Assembly: GCA_905233825.1 (NCBI GenBank)
Contig: CAJOFE010000004.1
Location: forward strand, 62,001 to 126,000
Direction: 5' to 3'
Length of the DNA stretch: 64,000 nt
DNA from: an uncultured Prevotella sp.
Lineage (GTDB): Bacteria; Bacteroidota; Bacteroidia; Bacteroidales; Bacteroidaceae
Shown here: positions 1 to 8,028 of the stretch, piece by piece
Layout of the letters: each line of letters begins with the position of its first letter
Position numbering within the stretch: position 1 is the stretch's first letter
Translations under genes and position numbers: made by a program
The notes under the pieces: model-generated
Database searches by the model: none
What the model was told of the DNA's origin: nothing
Seen by the model: only the letters and a program-made list of their open reading frames with translations

Positions 1-466
1 CAGCAGGGCGTCTGGCATAGAGGGCACCCTTGAACGTGGTGTTCTTGCGGATGGGGAAGCCCCAGTAGCCTTCGCTGGCAATGCCAAGTCCTGCCTGCTC
101 AAAGTTCACGATGAGCGACGTGGGGTTGGCATCGTTCATACCTCGCTGACGGTTCTGACGCACGCGGACTCGCACCGTGTCGGTGAGCTGCCAGCGCTCG
201 GGACGTACCGTGTAACGGGGGGCATCGGGATTGGGGCGTCCTCCTCGACGTCCGCCTCTGGGGTTGAACATGTCGGCAAACGACGGGTTAGGAACCAGCT
301 GCGTGTAGAGTCCACCTTCGTAGGCATAGTTGATTTCCTCGGTCATCAGTCCATAAAGCATCGGACTCACCGCTGTTTCGGCCTTGTCGAGCCGAAGGGT
401 CAAAGTCTGGGCCTGGAGCATCAATGTCGTGCTCAGCATAGCGGCCGTTACCAGTAATTTTTTCAT
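1..466 (-). CDS. Alpha-L-arabinofuranosidase (GH51 type), N-terminal part
   Basis: The gene runs off the left edge; only about 155 residues are visible, so it is absent from the ORF track. The start at 466 gives a Sec signal peptide (MKKLLVTAAMLSTTL...QAQ) followed by SPMLYGLMTEEINYAYEGG, the opening of GH51 arabinofuranosidases and their bacterial two-domain relatives. A Gly/Arg-rich stretch (about residues 68-78) interrupts the usual N-terminal region. The family removes arabinose side chains from arabinoxylan or arabinan; with a signal peptide it would act in the periplasm or at the surface. It lies 40 bp after tatC on the same strand and I see no -7 box in between, so it may be co-transcribed with tatAC. 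The catalytic region lies outside the window, so activity cannot be judged. Confidence 0.8.
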   Translation of the reverse strand, partial: MKKLLVTAAMLSTTLMLQAQTLTLRLDKAETAVSPMLYGLMTEEINYAYEGGLYTQLVPNPSFADMFNPRGGRRGGRPNPDAPRYTVRPERWQLTDTVRVRVRQNRQRGMNDANPTSLIVNFEQAGLGIASEGYWGFPIRKNTTFKGALYARRPA

Positions 467-506
467 GTGTTTTTAGTTAAATGATTTAGTTATAAAATGA
501 TGGAAT

Positions 507-1247
507 CTATTTTCTGGGTACGAGCAGGATGCTCACCTCGTAGAGCAGCCAGATGGGCAGCGAGACAACGAGGAGTGTGAAGACATCGGTAGTGGGGGTG
601 ATGATGGCAGCTACGACGAGAATGGCCACGATAGCGTGACGACGATAGCGTCGCATCAGGCCTCCGCTGACCAGTCCCATGCGCCCCAGGATGGCACTGA
701 CAACGGGTAGCTCGAAGACCACTCCGATGACCAGACACATAGAGATGAGCGTGTCGATATAGGACTGGAGGGTGAGCATATTTTTTACATCTTCACTAAC
801 TTGATAAGTTCCTAAGAATCTAACTGTTAGAGGAAATATAATAAAGTAACAAACAAGCGTCCCCAAGAGGAACATGACATAGGCCGAGCCTACTATGCGG
901 TAGGCAGCACGACGCTCGTTTTGGTAGAGTCCGGGCGATACGAAACGGAACAACTGGTAAAGCACGTAGGGCGAGGCGCAGAGCAGTCCGGCATAGGCGG
1001 CAGTGCGCATGTGGGTCATGAACTGCTCGGTGAGTCCGGTGTTCATCAAACTGATGCTGAAGGGCTCGCTTCCCATGAGCCGGAAAGTGATGAAATCGCT
1101 GGTGCGTGGAGCCAGCACGACGGTGAAAAGCCAATCTTTCAGGCAGAAAGCTACGATGGCGAAGGCCACAACGACGATGAGCGAACGGATGATAGTCCAT
1201 CGCAGCACGTCGAGATGTTCCCAGAAAGTGGCCTTCTGACTGCTCAT
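507..1247 (-). CDS. tatC: Sec-independent translocase subunit TatC
   Basis: Core receptor subunit of the twin-arginine translocase in the inner membrane; it binds RR signal peptides of folded substrates. The protein (about 246 aa, normal length) opens with TFWEHLDVLRW, matching the conserved TatC N-terminal HLxELR-type motif, and has several hydrophobic segments, including FSPGLYQNE-like and FELPVV sequences typical of the family. I chose the ATG at 1247 over the upstream GTG (1262) of the ORF track because it starts MSSQKATFWEHLD directly before the conserved region. It follows tatA by 35 bp and is very likely in one operon with it. Possible clients in this window are two proteins with DRRxFIKK signals (33.4-34.1 kb and the GH9 enzyme). 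Confidence 0.95.
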   Translation of the reverse strand: MSSQKATFWEHLDVLRWTIIRSLIVVVAFAIVAFCLKDWLFTVVLAPRTSDFITFRLMGSEPFSISLMNTGLTEQFMTHMRTAAYAGLLCASPYVLYQLFRFVSPGLYQNERRAAYRIVGSAYVMFLLGTLVCYFIIFPLTVRFLGTYQVSEDVKNMLTLQSYIDTLISMCLVIGVVFELPVVSAILGRMGLVSGGLMRRYRRHAIVAILVVAAIITPTTDVFTLLVVSLPIWLLYEVSILLVPRK

Positions 1248-1282
1248 GCTATAAAAAGACACTTAGAAAACGAGGGAAACGC

Positions 1283-1486
1283 CTACTTTTCCTCTTCTTT
1301 CTTCTCGCTATTTACGTCGTTGTCAATCTCTTTCATGCCGTCTTTGAAGCTCTTTACGCCCTTTCCCAGACCTTTCATCAGTTCGGGAATCTTGGCACCT
1401 CCGAAGAGCAGCAGCACAACTAGTGCGATGATGAGTATTTCCTGGCCTCCGAGGCCGAAAAGCAGCAGTGTGTTGAGTGTTGTCAT
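1283..1486 (-). CDS. tatA: Sec-independent translocase subunit TatA/E
   Basis: Pore-forming small subunit of the Tat translocase. At 67 aa it has the family architecture: a short periplasmic N-terminus, one membrane helix (about residues 14-30, [21 protein letters not shown]), the FGG hinge, an amphipathic helix ([18 protein letters not shown]), and a charged Lys/Glu tail. It lies directly upstream of tatC on the minus strand; a TATCTTTG -7 box reading leftwards sits at 1524-1531. A separate TatB is not seen, as expected in Bacteroidota where TatA doubles as TatB. Confidence 0.95.
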   Translation of the reverse strand: MTTLNTLLLFGLGGQEILIIALVVLLLFGGAKIPELMKGLGKGVKSFKDGMKEIDNDVNSEKKEEEK

Positions 1487-1523
1487 AAGTTTGTAAGTTC
1501 AGTTTAAATGATAAAATCGCTTG

Positions 1524-1531
1524 CAAAGATA
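1524..1531 (-). promoter_or_regulatory. Bacteroidota -7 box for tatA-tatC
   Basis: CAAAGATA on the plus strand reads TATCTTTG on the minus strand, 37 bp upstream of the tatA start. It matches the TAnnTTTG consensus of the Bacteroidota primary sigma factor. Confidence 0.65.
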
Positions 1532-1573
1532 CACTTTTTTACTGGAAGTTGCAAATTTATAGTTATTTTTGTG

Positions 1574-1581
1574 TACCTTTG
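1574..1581 (+). promoter_or_regulatory. -7 box for the TPR gene, also decides its start
   Basis: TACCTTTG lies 23 bp before the ATG at 1605. The ORF-track start at 1569 falls upstream of this box and would not be transcribed, so the ATG at 1605 is preferred. Confidence 0.7.
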
Positions 1582-1604
1582 CATCGAAATTAAGACAAAG
1601 AACT

Positions 1605-2480
1605 ATGGGCTTTTGGAAATCTTTTTTTGGCGGAGAAGCCAATCCTGAGGAAGAAAAAAAGAATGCTGAGGAGCGTAACTTCGATCTGTTGAAGTATGAT
1701 GGGGTGAAGGCTATGCGCTACGGACAGGCCGACTATGCCGTGAAGTGCTTTCAGAAGGCATTGGAGACGAAGGATGACCCCGAGGTGCACGACTATCTGT
1801 CGCGAGCCTATATCCGCATGGGGATGCTCGATGAGGCATTGGTCGAGTTGAAGACCGTCATAACGCAGGAGCCTGACAACGTGAACCTGATGATGCAGGC
1901 TGCTAGCGTGGCATATATGAAGGAGGACTATCAGGAGATGACGGCTCTGTGCGAACAGGCGTTAGAAGTGGACTCGGAAAGCCCACTCGTGCATCTTTTC
2001 TATGCCAAAGCCGAGCTGGGACAAGGGAATCTGGTGCAGGGCATCGCACGACTGACGAAGACCATCGCGTTGGACGCAGAGGTGGGCGAAGCCCGTCTGC
2101 TTCGTGGTCAGACGTTGCTGAAGATGGGCGACCTGACAGGAGCCACCGACGATGTGGAATGGCTCTTGCAGCATACTGAAGACAATGAGGACGTGCTATT
2201 GCTGCATGCCCGACTGGCTGAGGCAAAAGGACAGCACGACGAGGCTATCGGCCTCTATGGTAAAGTGATTGACGCAAACCCCTTCCAGGTGGATGCCTAT
2301 CGTGAGCGGGGCAAGATACGCTACGAACAGGACGACAGGCAGGGAGCTGAAGAAGACATGCAGAAGGTGCTGGAACTGAATCCTGAGGAGATGGCCGACG
2401 TCAGCGGCGACTACTCGGCAGAGGGCATCGAGCAGAAGGTGAAGCAGCAATATTCGATGATGAATCCCTTTGGCATATAA
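1605..2480 (+). CDS. Tetratricopeptide-repeat protein
   Basis: A cytoplasmic protein of about 291 aa with no signal peptide. The first 25 residues are basic and Glu-rich (FGGEANPEEEKK), followed by at least five or six TPR units, for example AVKCFQKALETKDDPEVHDY, DEALVELKTVITQEPDN and EAIGLYGKVIDANPFQVDAY, each with the usual A/G-x-Y/F-x-x-A and P spacing. TPR arrays mediate protein-protein contacts; no catalytic domain is visible and the partner is unknown. The RluA-type gene follows 22 bp downstream on the same strand, so the two are probably co-transcribed. Confidence 0.85.
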   Translation: MGFWKSFFGGEANPEEEKKNAEERNFDLLKYDGVKAMRYGQADYAVKCFQKALETKDDPEVHDYLSRAYIRMGMLDEALVELKTVITQEPDNVNLMMQAASVAYMKEDYQEMTALCEQALEVDSESPLVHLFYAKAELGQGNLVQGIARLTKTIALDAEVGEARLLRGQTLLKMGDLTGATDDVEWLLQHTEDNEDVLLLHARLAEAKGQHDEAIGLYGKVIDANPFQVDAYRERGKIRYEQDDRQGAEEDMQKVLELNPEEMADVSGDYSAEGIEQKVKQQYSMMNPFGI

Positions 2481-2502
2481 GCTCCATTGAAGCTTTGATA
2501 TT

Positions 2503-3402
2503 ATGAGAGTGAATGCAGGATACAATCGTGAGGGCGACTACGGTCATTTCGTGGTGCAACAGGAGGCTCCGTTGCTGGAGTGGCTTTTGCAGAACGTGAA
2601 GGAGAGTCGCACGAAGGTGAAGGCCACGCTACAGGGTAGGGGCATCAAAGTGAACGGCAAGACCGTCACGCAGTTCGATTTTCCTTTGCAGAAAGGCATG
2701 AAGGTGGCCGTGAGCAAGACGAAGCGCAACCAGCAGAGCTTCAAGAGCCGCTATGTGAAGATAGTGTATGAAGACAAATGGCTCATCGTGGTGGAAAAAC
2801 AGGTGGGCATCCTCTCGATGGCTGCAGGCCACTCTTCGCTTAACGTGAAGAGCGTGCTCGATGACTACTTCAAGAAGAGCCGTCAGAAATGTTCTGCACA
2901 TGTGGTGCATCGCCTGGATCGTGACACCAGCGGCCTGATGGTCTATGCGAAAGATATGGACACGGAACAAGTGCTAGAGCATAACTGGCACCAGATTGTG
3001 TATGATCGTCGCTATGTGGCTGTGCTGAGTGGCGAGATGGAACACGACGAGGGCACCATAGAGAACTGGCTGAAAGACAACAAAGCCTACATCACCTATT
3101 CTTCGCCGACGGACAACGGTGGTAAGCTGGCCATCACGCATTTTCATGTGCTCGACCGTACGACAGAACACTCGTTGGTGGAGTTCAAGTTGGAGACGGG
3201 GCGCAAGAACCAGATTCGTGTGCATGCTGCCGATATGGGGCATCCCGTATGTGGCGACAACAAATATGGTAATGGTGACGACCCCTTACATCGTCTATGC
3301 CTACATGCCTGGCTGCTATGTTTCCACCATCCTGTGACGGGAGAGCCTATGGAGTTCGAAACGCCTGTGCCTACGGCCTTCAGGCAGTTATTTAGAAGTT
3401 AG
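2503..3402 (+). CDS. RluA-family RNA pseudouridine synthase
   Basis: Isomerises uridine to pseudouridine in rRNA or tRNA. The protein (299 aa) has an N-terminal S4-like RNA-binding region (about residues 20-80, with KVKATLQGRGIKVNGKTV) and the RluA catalytic domain with HRLDRDTSGLMVYAK. The catalytic Asp of the RLDxxTSG motif is about residue 139. Further conserved elements are ETGRKNQIRVHAADMGHPV and GDNKYG. The domain order and length fit RluC/RluD-like enzymes, but the specific target uridine cannot be read from sequence. It lies between the TPR gene and a small membrane protein gene. The downstream spacer holds a degenerate tandem repeat of GTTAGGAGTT type. Confidence 0.9.
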   Translation: MRVNAGYNREGDYGHFVVQQEAPLLEWLLQNVKESRTKVKATLQGRGIKVNGKTVTQFDFPLQKGMKVAVSKTKRNQQSFKSRYVKIVYEDKWLIVVEKQVGILSMAAGHSSLNVKSVLDDYFKKSRQKCSAHVVHRLDRDTSGLMVYAKDMDTEQVLEHNWHQIVYDRRYVAVLSGEMEHDEGTIENWLKDNKAYITYSSPTDNGGKLAITHFHVLDRTTEHSLVEFKLETGRKNQIRVHAADMGHPVCGDNKYGNGDDPLHRLCLHAWLLCFHHPVTGEPMEFETPVPTAFRQLFRS

Positions 3403-3435
3403 GAGTTGGAAGTTGGGAATTAGGAGTTAGAAGTG
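3399..3435 (+). repeat. Degenerate short tandem repeat
   Basis: The spacer after the pseudouridine synthase is built from imperfect repeats of about 8-9 bp (AGTTAGGAG, TTGGAAGTT, AATTAGGAG, TTAGAAG). A looser version (GAAGTTTG-like) sits at 4285-4312. This looks like slippage-derived spacer DNA; no function is apparent. Confidence 0.5.
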
Positions 3436-3437
3436 AT

Positions 3438-3650
3438 ATGAACAACGTGGGCTTTTACATCTTTGCGCTTGTAGCCGTCATCATAGCGGTGCTGATTTTG
3501 AAGCATGTCGTCACCTGCCTCATGCGTTCGGTGGTGGTTGTCGTGCTATTGGTCATTCTTGCCGTTGCCTATTATTTCTTTGTAGGGCAGTACGACCCTG
3601 AAGTGCACGATGCCGTGCAGGGGGCTTGGGACAAATACAATAATCACTGA
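3438..3650 (+). CDS. Small membrane protein, two transmembrane helices
   Basis: A 70-aa protein with two strongly hydrophobic segments (about residues 5-22 and 31-50) separated by a short basic turn (LKHVVTCLMR), and a short acidic soluble tail (YDPEVHDAVQGAWDKYNNH). No family is recognised. It starts 35 bp after the pseudouridine synthase and its last 7 bp overlap the 3' end of the convergent HD gene. Hydrophobic patterning and position support a real gene. Confidence 0.6.
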   Translation: MNNVGFYIFALVAVIIAVLILKHVVTCLMRSVVVVVLLVILAVAYYFFVGQYDPEVHDAVQGAWDKYNNH

Positions 3651-4279
3651 GCCGTTTCTTCCAAGAAAAAACGTTCAAACTGCTTGCGCAACTCTGCCTC
3701 GTTGGCAATAATGTTGCGCAGCTCGTTCAGCTTCTGCTCGTTGGGCGAGCCGGGAATCCATAGCCGTATATAACCATGAGCCGAATACTTCTGGTCCATG
3801 TGCTCACGGAAACGCAACCACTGGTGCTCTTTGTCTAACTCGGGATAGTTGGAGAGGCCGTATTGTACCGTGCGACGGAACACCTGTTTGGGAACGATAT
3901 CACGATCGGCCTCGGCCACGATCTTCCCATAAAGGCTGCGAGGCGCACGTGAAGCAGAAGCACGATGGTCTTCAATGGCTTCTTTCATAATCTTGAGCTG
4001 TTCCGTTGAAAACCAGCGTTTCAAGCGTGCATCTTGCGATAGTATTTTCCCTCCTGTGATATGATGAACAGCGCGAGGTCCTGACATCCCTACATCATGA
4101 TAGGCAGCAATGGTATAGACCATATCAATGTCGGCTCCCGTACGGATGGCCAGATCTAAGGAACGACGGATAACACGGGTGACGTGCTCCATGTTGTGGG
4201 CTTTGTCGAACTCGGCATACTTGGGCAGTATCTGAGTCTCAATAAACTCCATGAGGTCGAGGGATGGGCTGTTCTTCAT
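3644..4279 (-). CDS. HD-domain phosphohydrolase
   Basis: A cytoplasmic protein of 211 aa with an HD-superfamily metal site: FDKAHNMEHVTRVIRR supplies the first His, AAYHDVGM the HD pair, and later His/Asp residues (EDHRASAS, EADRDIV) complete the helical bundle. HD enzymes hydrolyse phosphate esters in nucleotides; the substrate here is unknown. Its 3' end overlaps the convergent small membrane protein gene by 7 bp. The divergent menA begins about 100 bp away. No good -7 box was found upstream, so the promoter is not assigned. Confidence 0.85.
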   Translation of the reverse strand: MKNSPSLDLMEFIETQILPKYAEFDKAHNMEHVTRVIRRSLDLAIRTGADIDMVYTIAAYHDVGMSGPRAVHHITGGKILSQDARLKRWFSTEQLKIMKEAIEDHRASASRAPRSLYGKIVAEADRDIVPKQVFRRTVQYGLSNYPELDKEHQWLRFREHMDQKYSAHGYIRLWIPGSPNEQKLNELRNIIANEAELRKQFERFFLEETAQ

Positions 4280-4346
4280 TTTGGAATTTGAAGTATAAAG
4301 TTTGAAGTTTGGGAGCAGATTGTTTGCAAAATTAAGAAATAATTTC

Positions 4347-4354
4347 TACTTTTG
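4347..4354 (+). promoter_or_regulatory. -7 box for menA, also decides its start
   Basis: TACTTTTG fits TAnnTTTG and ends 27 bp before the ATG at 4382. The ORF-track start (TTG at 4352) lies inside the box and is rejected. Confidence 0.6.
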
Positions 4355-4381
4355 CAAGAGTTTTCTGAAAAAAGTGATAGA

Positions 4382-5284
4382 ATGGACGTTAAGAAAGATT
4401 CTTTGAAGGCTTGGGTGCTGGCTGCAAGGCCCCAAACGCTGACGGGTGCTGCTGTACCTGTGATGATTGGGCTGTCGTTAGCGTGGACTGATGCGCAGGC
4501 TGCTTATATGCCTGGTACTTTCAACTGGGTGGCAGCTTTTTTGTGTCTGCTCTTTGCCTTTATCATGCAGATAGATGCCAACTTGATTAACGACTTTGTG
4601 GATTATGCAAAGGGAACTGATGACCGTGAGACACGCTTGGGGCCTGAACGTGCCTGTACGCAAGGGTGGGTGAGCATCGAGAAAATGAAACGGGCCATTG
4701 CAGGTACTACGTGTCTGGCCTGCTTGGTGGGTCTGCCGCTTGTGTGGTACGGTGGGTTGGAAATGGTGATTGTAGGCGTCCTCTGCGTAGTGTTCTGTTT
4801 CCTCTACACTACACATCTTTCTTATATGGGGCTGGGCGACGTGCTGGTGCTGGTGTTCTTCGGACTGGTGCCTGTCAGCATTACCTATTATGTGCAGCTT
4901 CATACCTTCAGTTGGGAAGTGTTGGTGGCTTCCTTAGCCTGTGGACTGGTCATTGATGCGCTGCTGCTTGTGAACAATTTCCGAGATCGCGATACCGACA
5001 GGAAGGCAGGAAAGATGACGCTTGTGGTTCGCATTGGAGCCCAAGCCACGCTCTGGCTCTATCTCGGAGTTGGTGTGGTAGCCTGCTTGATGGGGATCGT
5101 ATTTGGTCTGAATGGGCATTGGATGGCTTTCATCCTGCCCTTGCTCTATCTCACCTTCCATGTGCTCACCTGTCTGAAAATGAAGCAAATATGGGAGGGT
5201 AGGGAACTGAACAGGTGTTTAGGCGAAACAGCCCGTAACATTTTCATGTACGGGCTGTTGGTTACAATAGGATTGCTGATATAA
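4382..5284 (+). CDS. menA: 1,4-dihydroxy-2-naphthoate polyprenyltransferase
   Basis: Membrane-bound UbiA-family prenyltransferase that attaches the polyprenyl chain to DHNA in menaquinone synthesis. The protein (about 300 aa) opens with SLKAWVLAARPQTL, typical of MenA. It carries both Asp-rich Mg-pyrophosphate motifs: NDFVDYAKGTDD in the first half and NNFRDRDTDRKAGK in the second, separated by multiple hydrophobic helices. It stands alone on the plus strand with its own -7 box and meets proS tail to tail with a 6-bp gap. It implies a quinone-dependent anaerobic electron transport chain. Confidence 0.93.
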   Translation: MDVKKDSLKAWVLAARPQTLTGAAVPVMIGLSLAWTDAQAAYMPGTFNWVAAFLCLLFAFIMQIDANLINDFVDYAKGTDDRETRLGPERACTQGWVSIEKMKRAIAGTTCLACLVGLPLVWYGGLEMVIVGVLCVVFCFLYTTHLSYMGLGDVLVLVFFGLVPVSITYYVQLHTFSWEVLVASLACGLVIDALLLVNNFRDRDTDRKAGKMTLVVRIGAQATLWLYLGVGVVACLMGIVFGLNGHWMAFILPLLYLTFHVLTCLKMKQIWEGRELNRCLGETARNIFMYGLLVTIGLLI

Positions 5285-5290
5285 TCTTTC

Positions 5291-6772
5291 TTAGTAGCTA
5301 CGGGCAATGATGACACGAGCCTTCGAAGGCTTGCCGCTCACCATATCCACACCTGGCGTCTGCTCAACGCCGAAGGGCACGCAGCGGATGGTTGCCTGTG
5401 TTTCTTCCTTGATCTGAGCCTCGGTCTCGGCGGTACCGTCCCAATGGCAGAGGAAGAAGCCGCCGTCCTTGATGCGCTCCTTGAACTCATTATAATCTTC
5501 GCACTCGTAGATGTGGGCATCGCGATAGGCCTTGGCCTTCTCGAAGATGTTCTGCTGAATGTCGTCGAGCAATTTCTCTACATGCTCCACGATACCTTCC
5601 AAAGGCAACGTCTCCTTCTCCAGGGTGTCGCGACGCATCAGCTCGATGGTGCCGTTCTCTAAGTCGCGTGCACCCAGCACCAGACGCACGGGCACGCCTT
5701 TCAGCTCGTAATCGGCAAACTTGAAGCCAGGACGCTTGTTGTCAGCATCGTCGAACTTCACGCTGATGCCCTTCTTGCGCAGACCCTCAAGGATGGGCTG
5801 TACTTCCTTGTTCACAATCTCCATCTGCTCAGGCTTGGTGGCGATGGGGATGATGACTACCTGCAGCGGAGCCAGACGTGGAGGCAGCACGAGGCCGTTG
5901 TCGTCGGAGTGGGTCATGATAAGAGCTCCGATAAGTCGGGTAGAAACGCCCCACGAGGTAGCCCACACGTATTCGGGCTTGTTCTCCTTATTCAAATAGG
6001 TAACGTCGAAAGCTTTTGCAAAGTTCTGTCCGAGGAAATGGCTGGTACCGCTCTGCAGAGCCTTACCGTCCTGCATCATAGCCTCGATGGTGTAGGTGTC
6101 GAGTGCACCTGCGAAGCGCTCAGTCTCGCTTTTCACGCCCTGAACAACGGGAACGGCCATCCACTCTTCTGCGAACTTGGCATACACCTTCAACATCTGC
6201 TGGGCTTCAGCTTCAGCCTCCTCGCGGGTGGCGTGGGCTGTGTGACCTTCTTGCCACAGGAACTCTGAAGTGCGCAGGAACGGACGTGTACGCATCTCCC
6301 AGCGCATAACGTTGCACCACTGGTTGCACATCAGGGGCAGGTCGCGCCACGAGTGAATCCAGTTCTTATACGTGTTCCAGATAATCGTTTCAGAAGTGGG
6401 ACGGATGATCAACTCCTCTTCAAGCTTCGCAGCAGGATCAACCACCACGCCGCTCTTGTCTTCAGTAGCCTTCAGACGATAGTGGGTCACCACAGCACAC
6501 TCCTTCGCGAAGCCTTCCACGTGCTCAGCCTCGCGGCTCAGGAATGACTTCGGAATAAGGAGGGGAAAATAGGCATTCTGCGCACCCGTCTCCTTGAACA
6601 TCTTATCAAGCTCATGCTGCATCTTCTCCCAGATGGCATAGCCGTATGGCTTGATGACCATACATCCGCGTACAGCCGACTGTTCAGCCAAGTCGGCCTT
6701 TACCACAAGGTCGTTGTACCACTGACTGTAGTTTTCGGCCCTTTTCGTCAAATCTTTAAGTTCTTTTGCCAT
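5291..6772 (-). CDS. proS: Prolyl-tRNA synthetase, archaeal/eukaryotic type
   Basis: Charges tRNA-Pro with proline in the cytoplasm. At about 493 aa, lacking the bacterial editing insertion and ending in [10 protein letters not shown], it belongs to the archaeal/eukaryotic-like ProRS class used by Bacteroidota. Class II aaRS motifs are visible: [14 protein letters not shown] (motif 1 region), [18 protein letters not shown] and [13 protein letters not shown]-like [15 protein letters not shown] (motif 2), and [17 protein letters not shown] (motif 3). The ORF-track start at 6901 lies upstream of the minus-strand -7 box (6804-6811); the ATG at 6772 gives [20 protein letters not shown], the expected N-terminus. 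Confidence 0.95.
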   Translation of the reverse strand: MAKELKDLTKRAENYSQWYNDLVVKADLAEQSAVRGCMVIKPYGYAIWEKMQHELDKMFKETGAQNAYFPLLIPKSFLSREAEHVEGFAKECAVVTHYRLKATEDKSGVVVDPAAKLEEELIIRPTSETIIWNTYKNWIHSWRDLPLMCNQWCNVMRWEMRTRPFLRTSEFLWQEGHTAHATREEAEAEAQQMLKVYAKFAEEWMAVPVVQGVKSETERFAGALDTYTIEAMMQDGKALQSGTSHFLGQNFAKAFDVTYLNKENKPEYVWATSWGVSTRLIGALIMTHSDDNGLVLPPRLAPLQVVIIPIATKPEQMEIVNKEVQPILEGLRKKGISVKFDDADNKRPGFKFADYELKGVPVRLVLGARDLENGTIELMRRDTLEKETLPLEGIVEHVEKLLDDIQQNIFEKAKAYRDAHIYECEDYNEFKERIKDGGFFLCHWDGTAETEAQIKEETQATIRCVPFGVEQTPGVDMVSGKPSKARVIIARSY

Positions 6773-6803
6773 GTTTTTAACACAAAAAATGAAAAATTTG
6801 GTG

Positions 6804-6811
6804 CAAAGGTA
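6804..6811 (-). promoter_or_regulatory. -7 box for proS
   Basis: CAAAGGTA reads TACCTTTG on the minus strand, 31 bp upstream of the proS ATG. It faces away from the ompA-like promoter 43 bp to its right, forming a divergent promoter pair. Confidence 0.7.
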
Positions 6812-6853
6812 CAAAAAAATCATGATTTTGCTTCTTATTTCATAATTATTTTC

Positions 6854-6861
6854 TATCTTTG
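6854..6861 (+). promoter_or_regulatory. -7 box for the OmpA-like gene
   Basis: TATCTTTG lies 52 bp before the ATG of the OmpA-like lipoprotein gene. Confidence 0.7.
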
Positions 6862-6913
6862 CAACGTGAAAATATATGTTTAACACTTTTATTAATAACA
6901 AAACACTACGATT

Positions 6914-7615
6914 ATGAAAAAAATGAAAGCTATGGTTCTCACGCTCTGCGCATGCATCGTGATGATGGGTTGTAACAACCTCGGTAAGGGAACTGCTATC
7001 GGTGCAGCTGGTGGTGCTCTCTTAGGTGCTGTCGTTGGTAAGGTGGCTGGTAACACCGCTGTCGGCGCTGCCGTTGGTACTGCCGTTGGTGCTGGTGCTG
7101 GTGCCCTTATTGGCAAGCACATGGATAAGGTGAAGGCTCAGGCTCAGGCCGTTCAGAACGCTCAGGTTCAGTCTATCACCGACGCTAATGGTCTGCAGGC
7201 CGTTCAGGTAACTTTCGACTCGGGTATCCTGTTCACCACTGGTAGCTCTACCCTCAGCACAGTTGCCAAGAACTCTCTGAGCCAGTTCGCTCGCGACGTG
7301 CTCATCCCCAACCGCGACTGCGACGTAGCCGTTCAGGGCTTTACCGACAACACTCCGTTCAGAAACAGCACAGCTGCCCAGAGCCAGCAGAAGAACCTCG
7401 AGCTCTCACAGCAGCGCGCTCAGGCCGTGACCTCTTATCTGCTCCAGCAGGGTGTGAATGCAGCTCAGATCCGCAGCACCACAGGTTTCGGCGAGGCTAA
7501 CCCCGTTGCTGACAACTCGACCGCTGCCGGCAAGGCTCAGAACCGTCGTGTGGAGGTGCTCCTCTATGCTTCTCAGGCTATGATCAACGCCGCTGAGGCT
7601 GGCACGCTGCAGTAA
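6914..7615 (+). CDS. OmpA-family lipoprotein with glycine-zipper domain
   Basis: The protein (233 aa) has a lipoprotein signal peptide with lipobox VMMGC (Cys about residue 20), then an extended glycine-zipper segment (about residues 27-68; [17 protein letters not shown]), and a C-terminal OmpA-like peptidoglycan-binding domain. The latter shows [29 protein letters not shown] and the conserved NRRVEVLL end. The family anchors outer membrane or periplasmic structures to peptidoglycan. Codon use is strongly biased to GCT/GCC/GGT, suggesting high expression. It is a single-gene unit: own -7 box upstream and a strong hairpin terminator 34 bp downstream. Confidence 0.92.
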   Translation: MKKMKAMVLTLCACIVMMGCNNLGKGTAIGAAGGALLGAVVGKVAGNTAVGAAVGTAVGAGAGALIGKHMDKVKAQAQAVQNAQVQSITDANGLQAVQVTFDSGILFTTGSSTLSTVAKNSLSQFARDVLIPNRDCDVAVQGFTDNTPFRNSTAAQSQQKNLELSQQRAQAVTSYLLQQGVNAAQIRSTTGFGEANPVADNSTAAGKAQNRRVEVLLYASQAMINAAEAGTLQ

Positions 7616-7648
7616 GCAACAGCATCTCTCTTTTAGAGTTAAGCAAAG

Positions 7649-7680
7649 AGGCCTCGCAGAGTTTTCTGCGGGGCCTTTCT
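7649..7680 (+). terminator. Intrinsic terminator of the OmpA-like gene
   Basis: A 12-bp stem (AGGCCTCGCAGA / TCTGCGGGGCCT, one G-T pair) with a 4-nt loop, followed by a short T-rich run. Confidence 0.75.
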
Positions 7681-7699
7681 ATATGTCTGGATTTTTCCT

Positions 7700-7792
7700 T
7701 TTTTAAACGAGCGGCGTGCTATTTTAAAAAAGAAGCGCGCTATTTTCATCGAGGAGCGCGCTAATTTCATTTTGGAGGCTCCAAACAAATTT
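7700..7792 (+). repeat. Short interspersed repeat cluster, GAGCGCGCTATTTTCAT type
   Basis: Three to four degenerate units of about 18-24 bp follow one another, each with a GC-rich core then CTATTTT or CTAATTTCAT (ACGAGCGGCGTGCTATTTT, GAAGCGCGCTATTTTCAT, GGAGCGCGCTAATTTCAT). The same unit on the opposite strand recurs at about 20245-20315, and a weaker form at 60850-60900. The rest of the 7677-8028 gap is AT-rich and holds only the carA promoter. Confidence 0.55.
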
Positions 7793-7947
7793 ATGGATTT
7801 CCTTTCTTGTAACTCGACGAGGTAACAATTTGTATCGAATTGTATGGTTTTCGATACAAAGTGATGGCGTCGTGACACGATTTATTGTTGAATTATTTAC
7901 AAATTGTCGTTTTTGAATAAAATTCAGATTCAAAATGATAGTTAAAA

Positions 7948-7979
7948 TTTGGACAATTCGGCAAAAAGTAGTACCTTTG
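7948..7979 (+). promoter_or_regulatory. Promoter of the carA-carB' gene
   Basis: A TTTG -33 element (7948-7951) and TACCTTTG -7 box (7972-7979) are separated by 20 bp, a close match to the Bacteroidota consensus. The start codon at 8029 is 49 bp downstream. Confidence 0.7.
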
Positions 7980-8028
7980 CACCCAAAATGGTGCAAAGTA
8001 GCCTGAATGGGACAAAAAAGGTAAAAAG

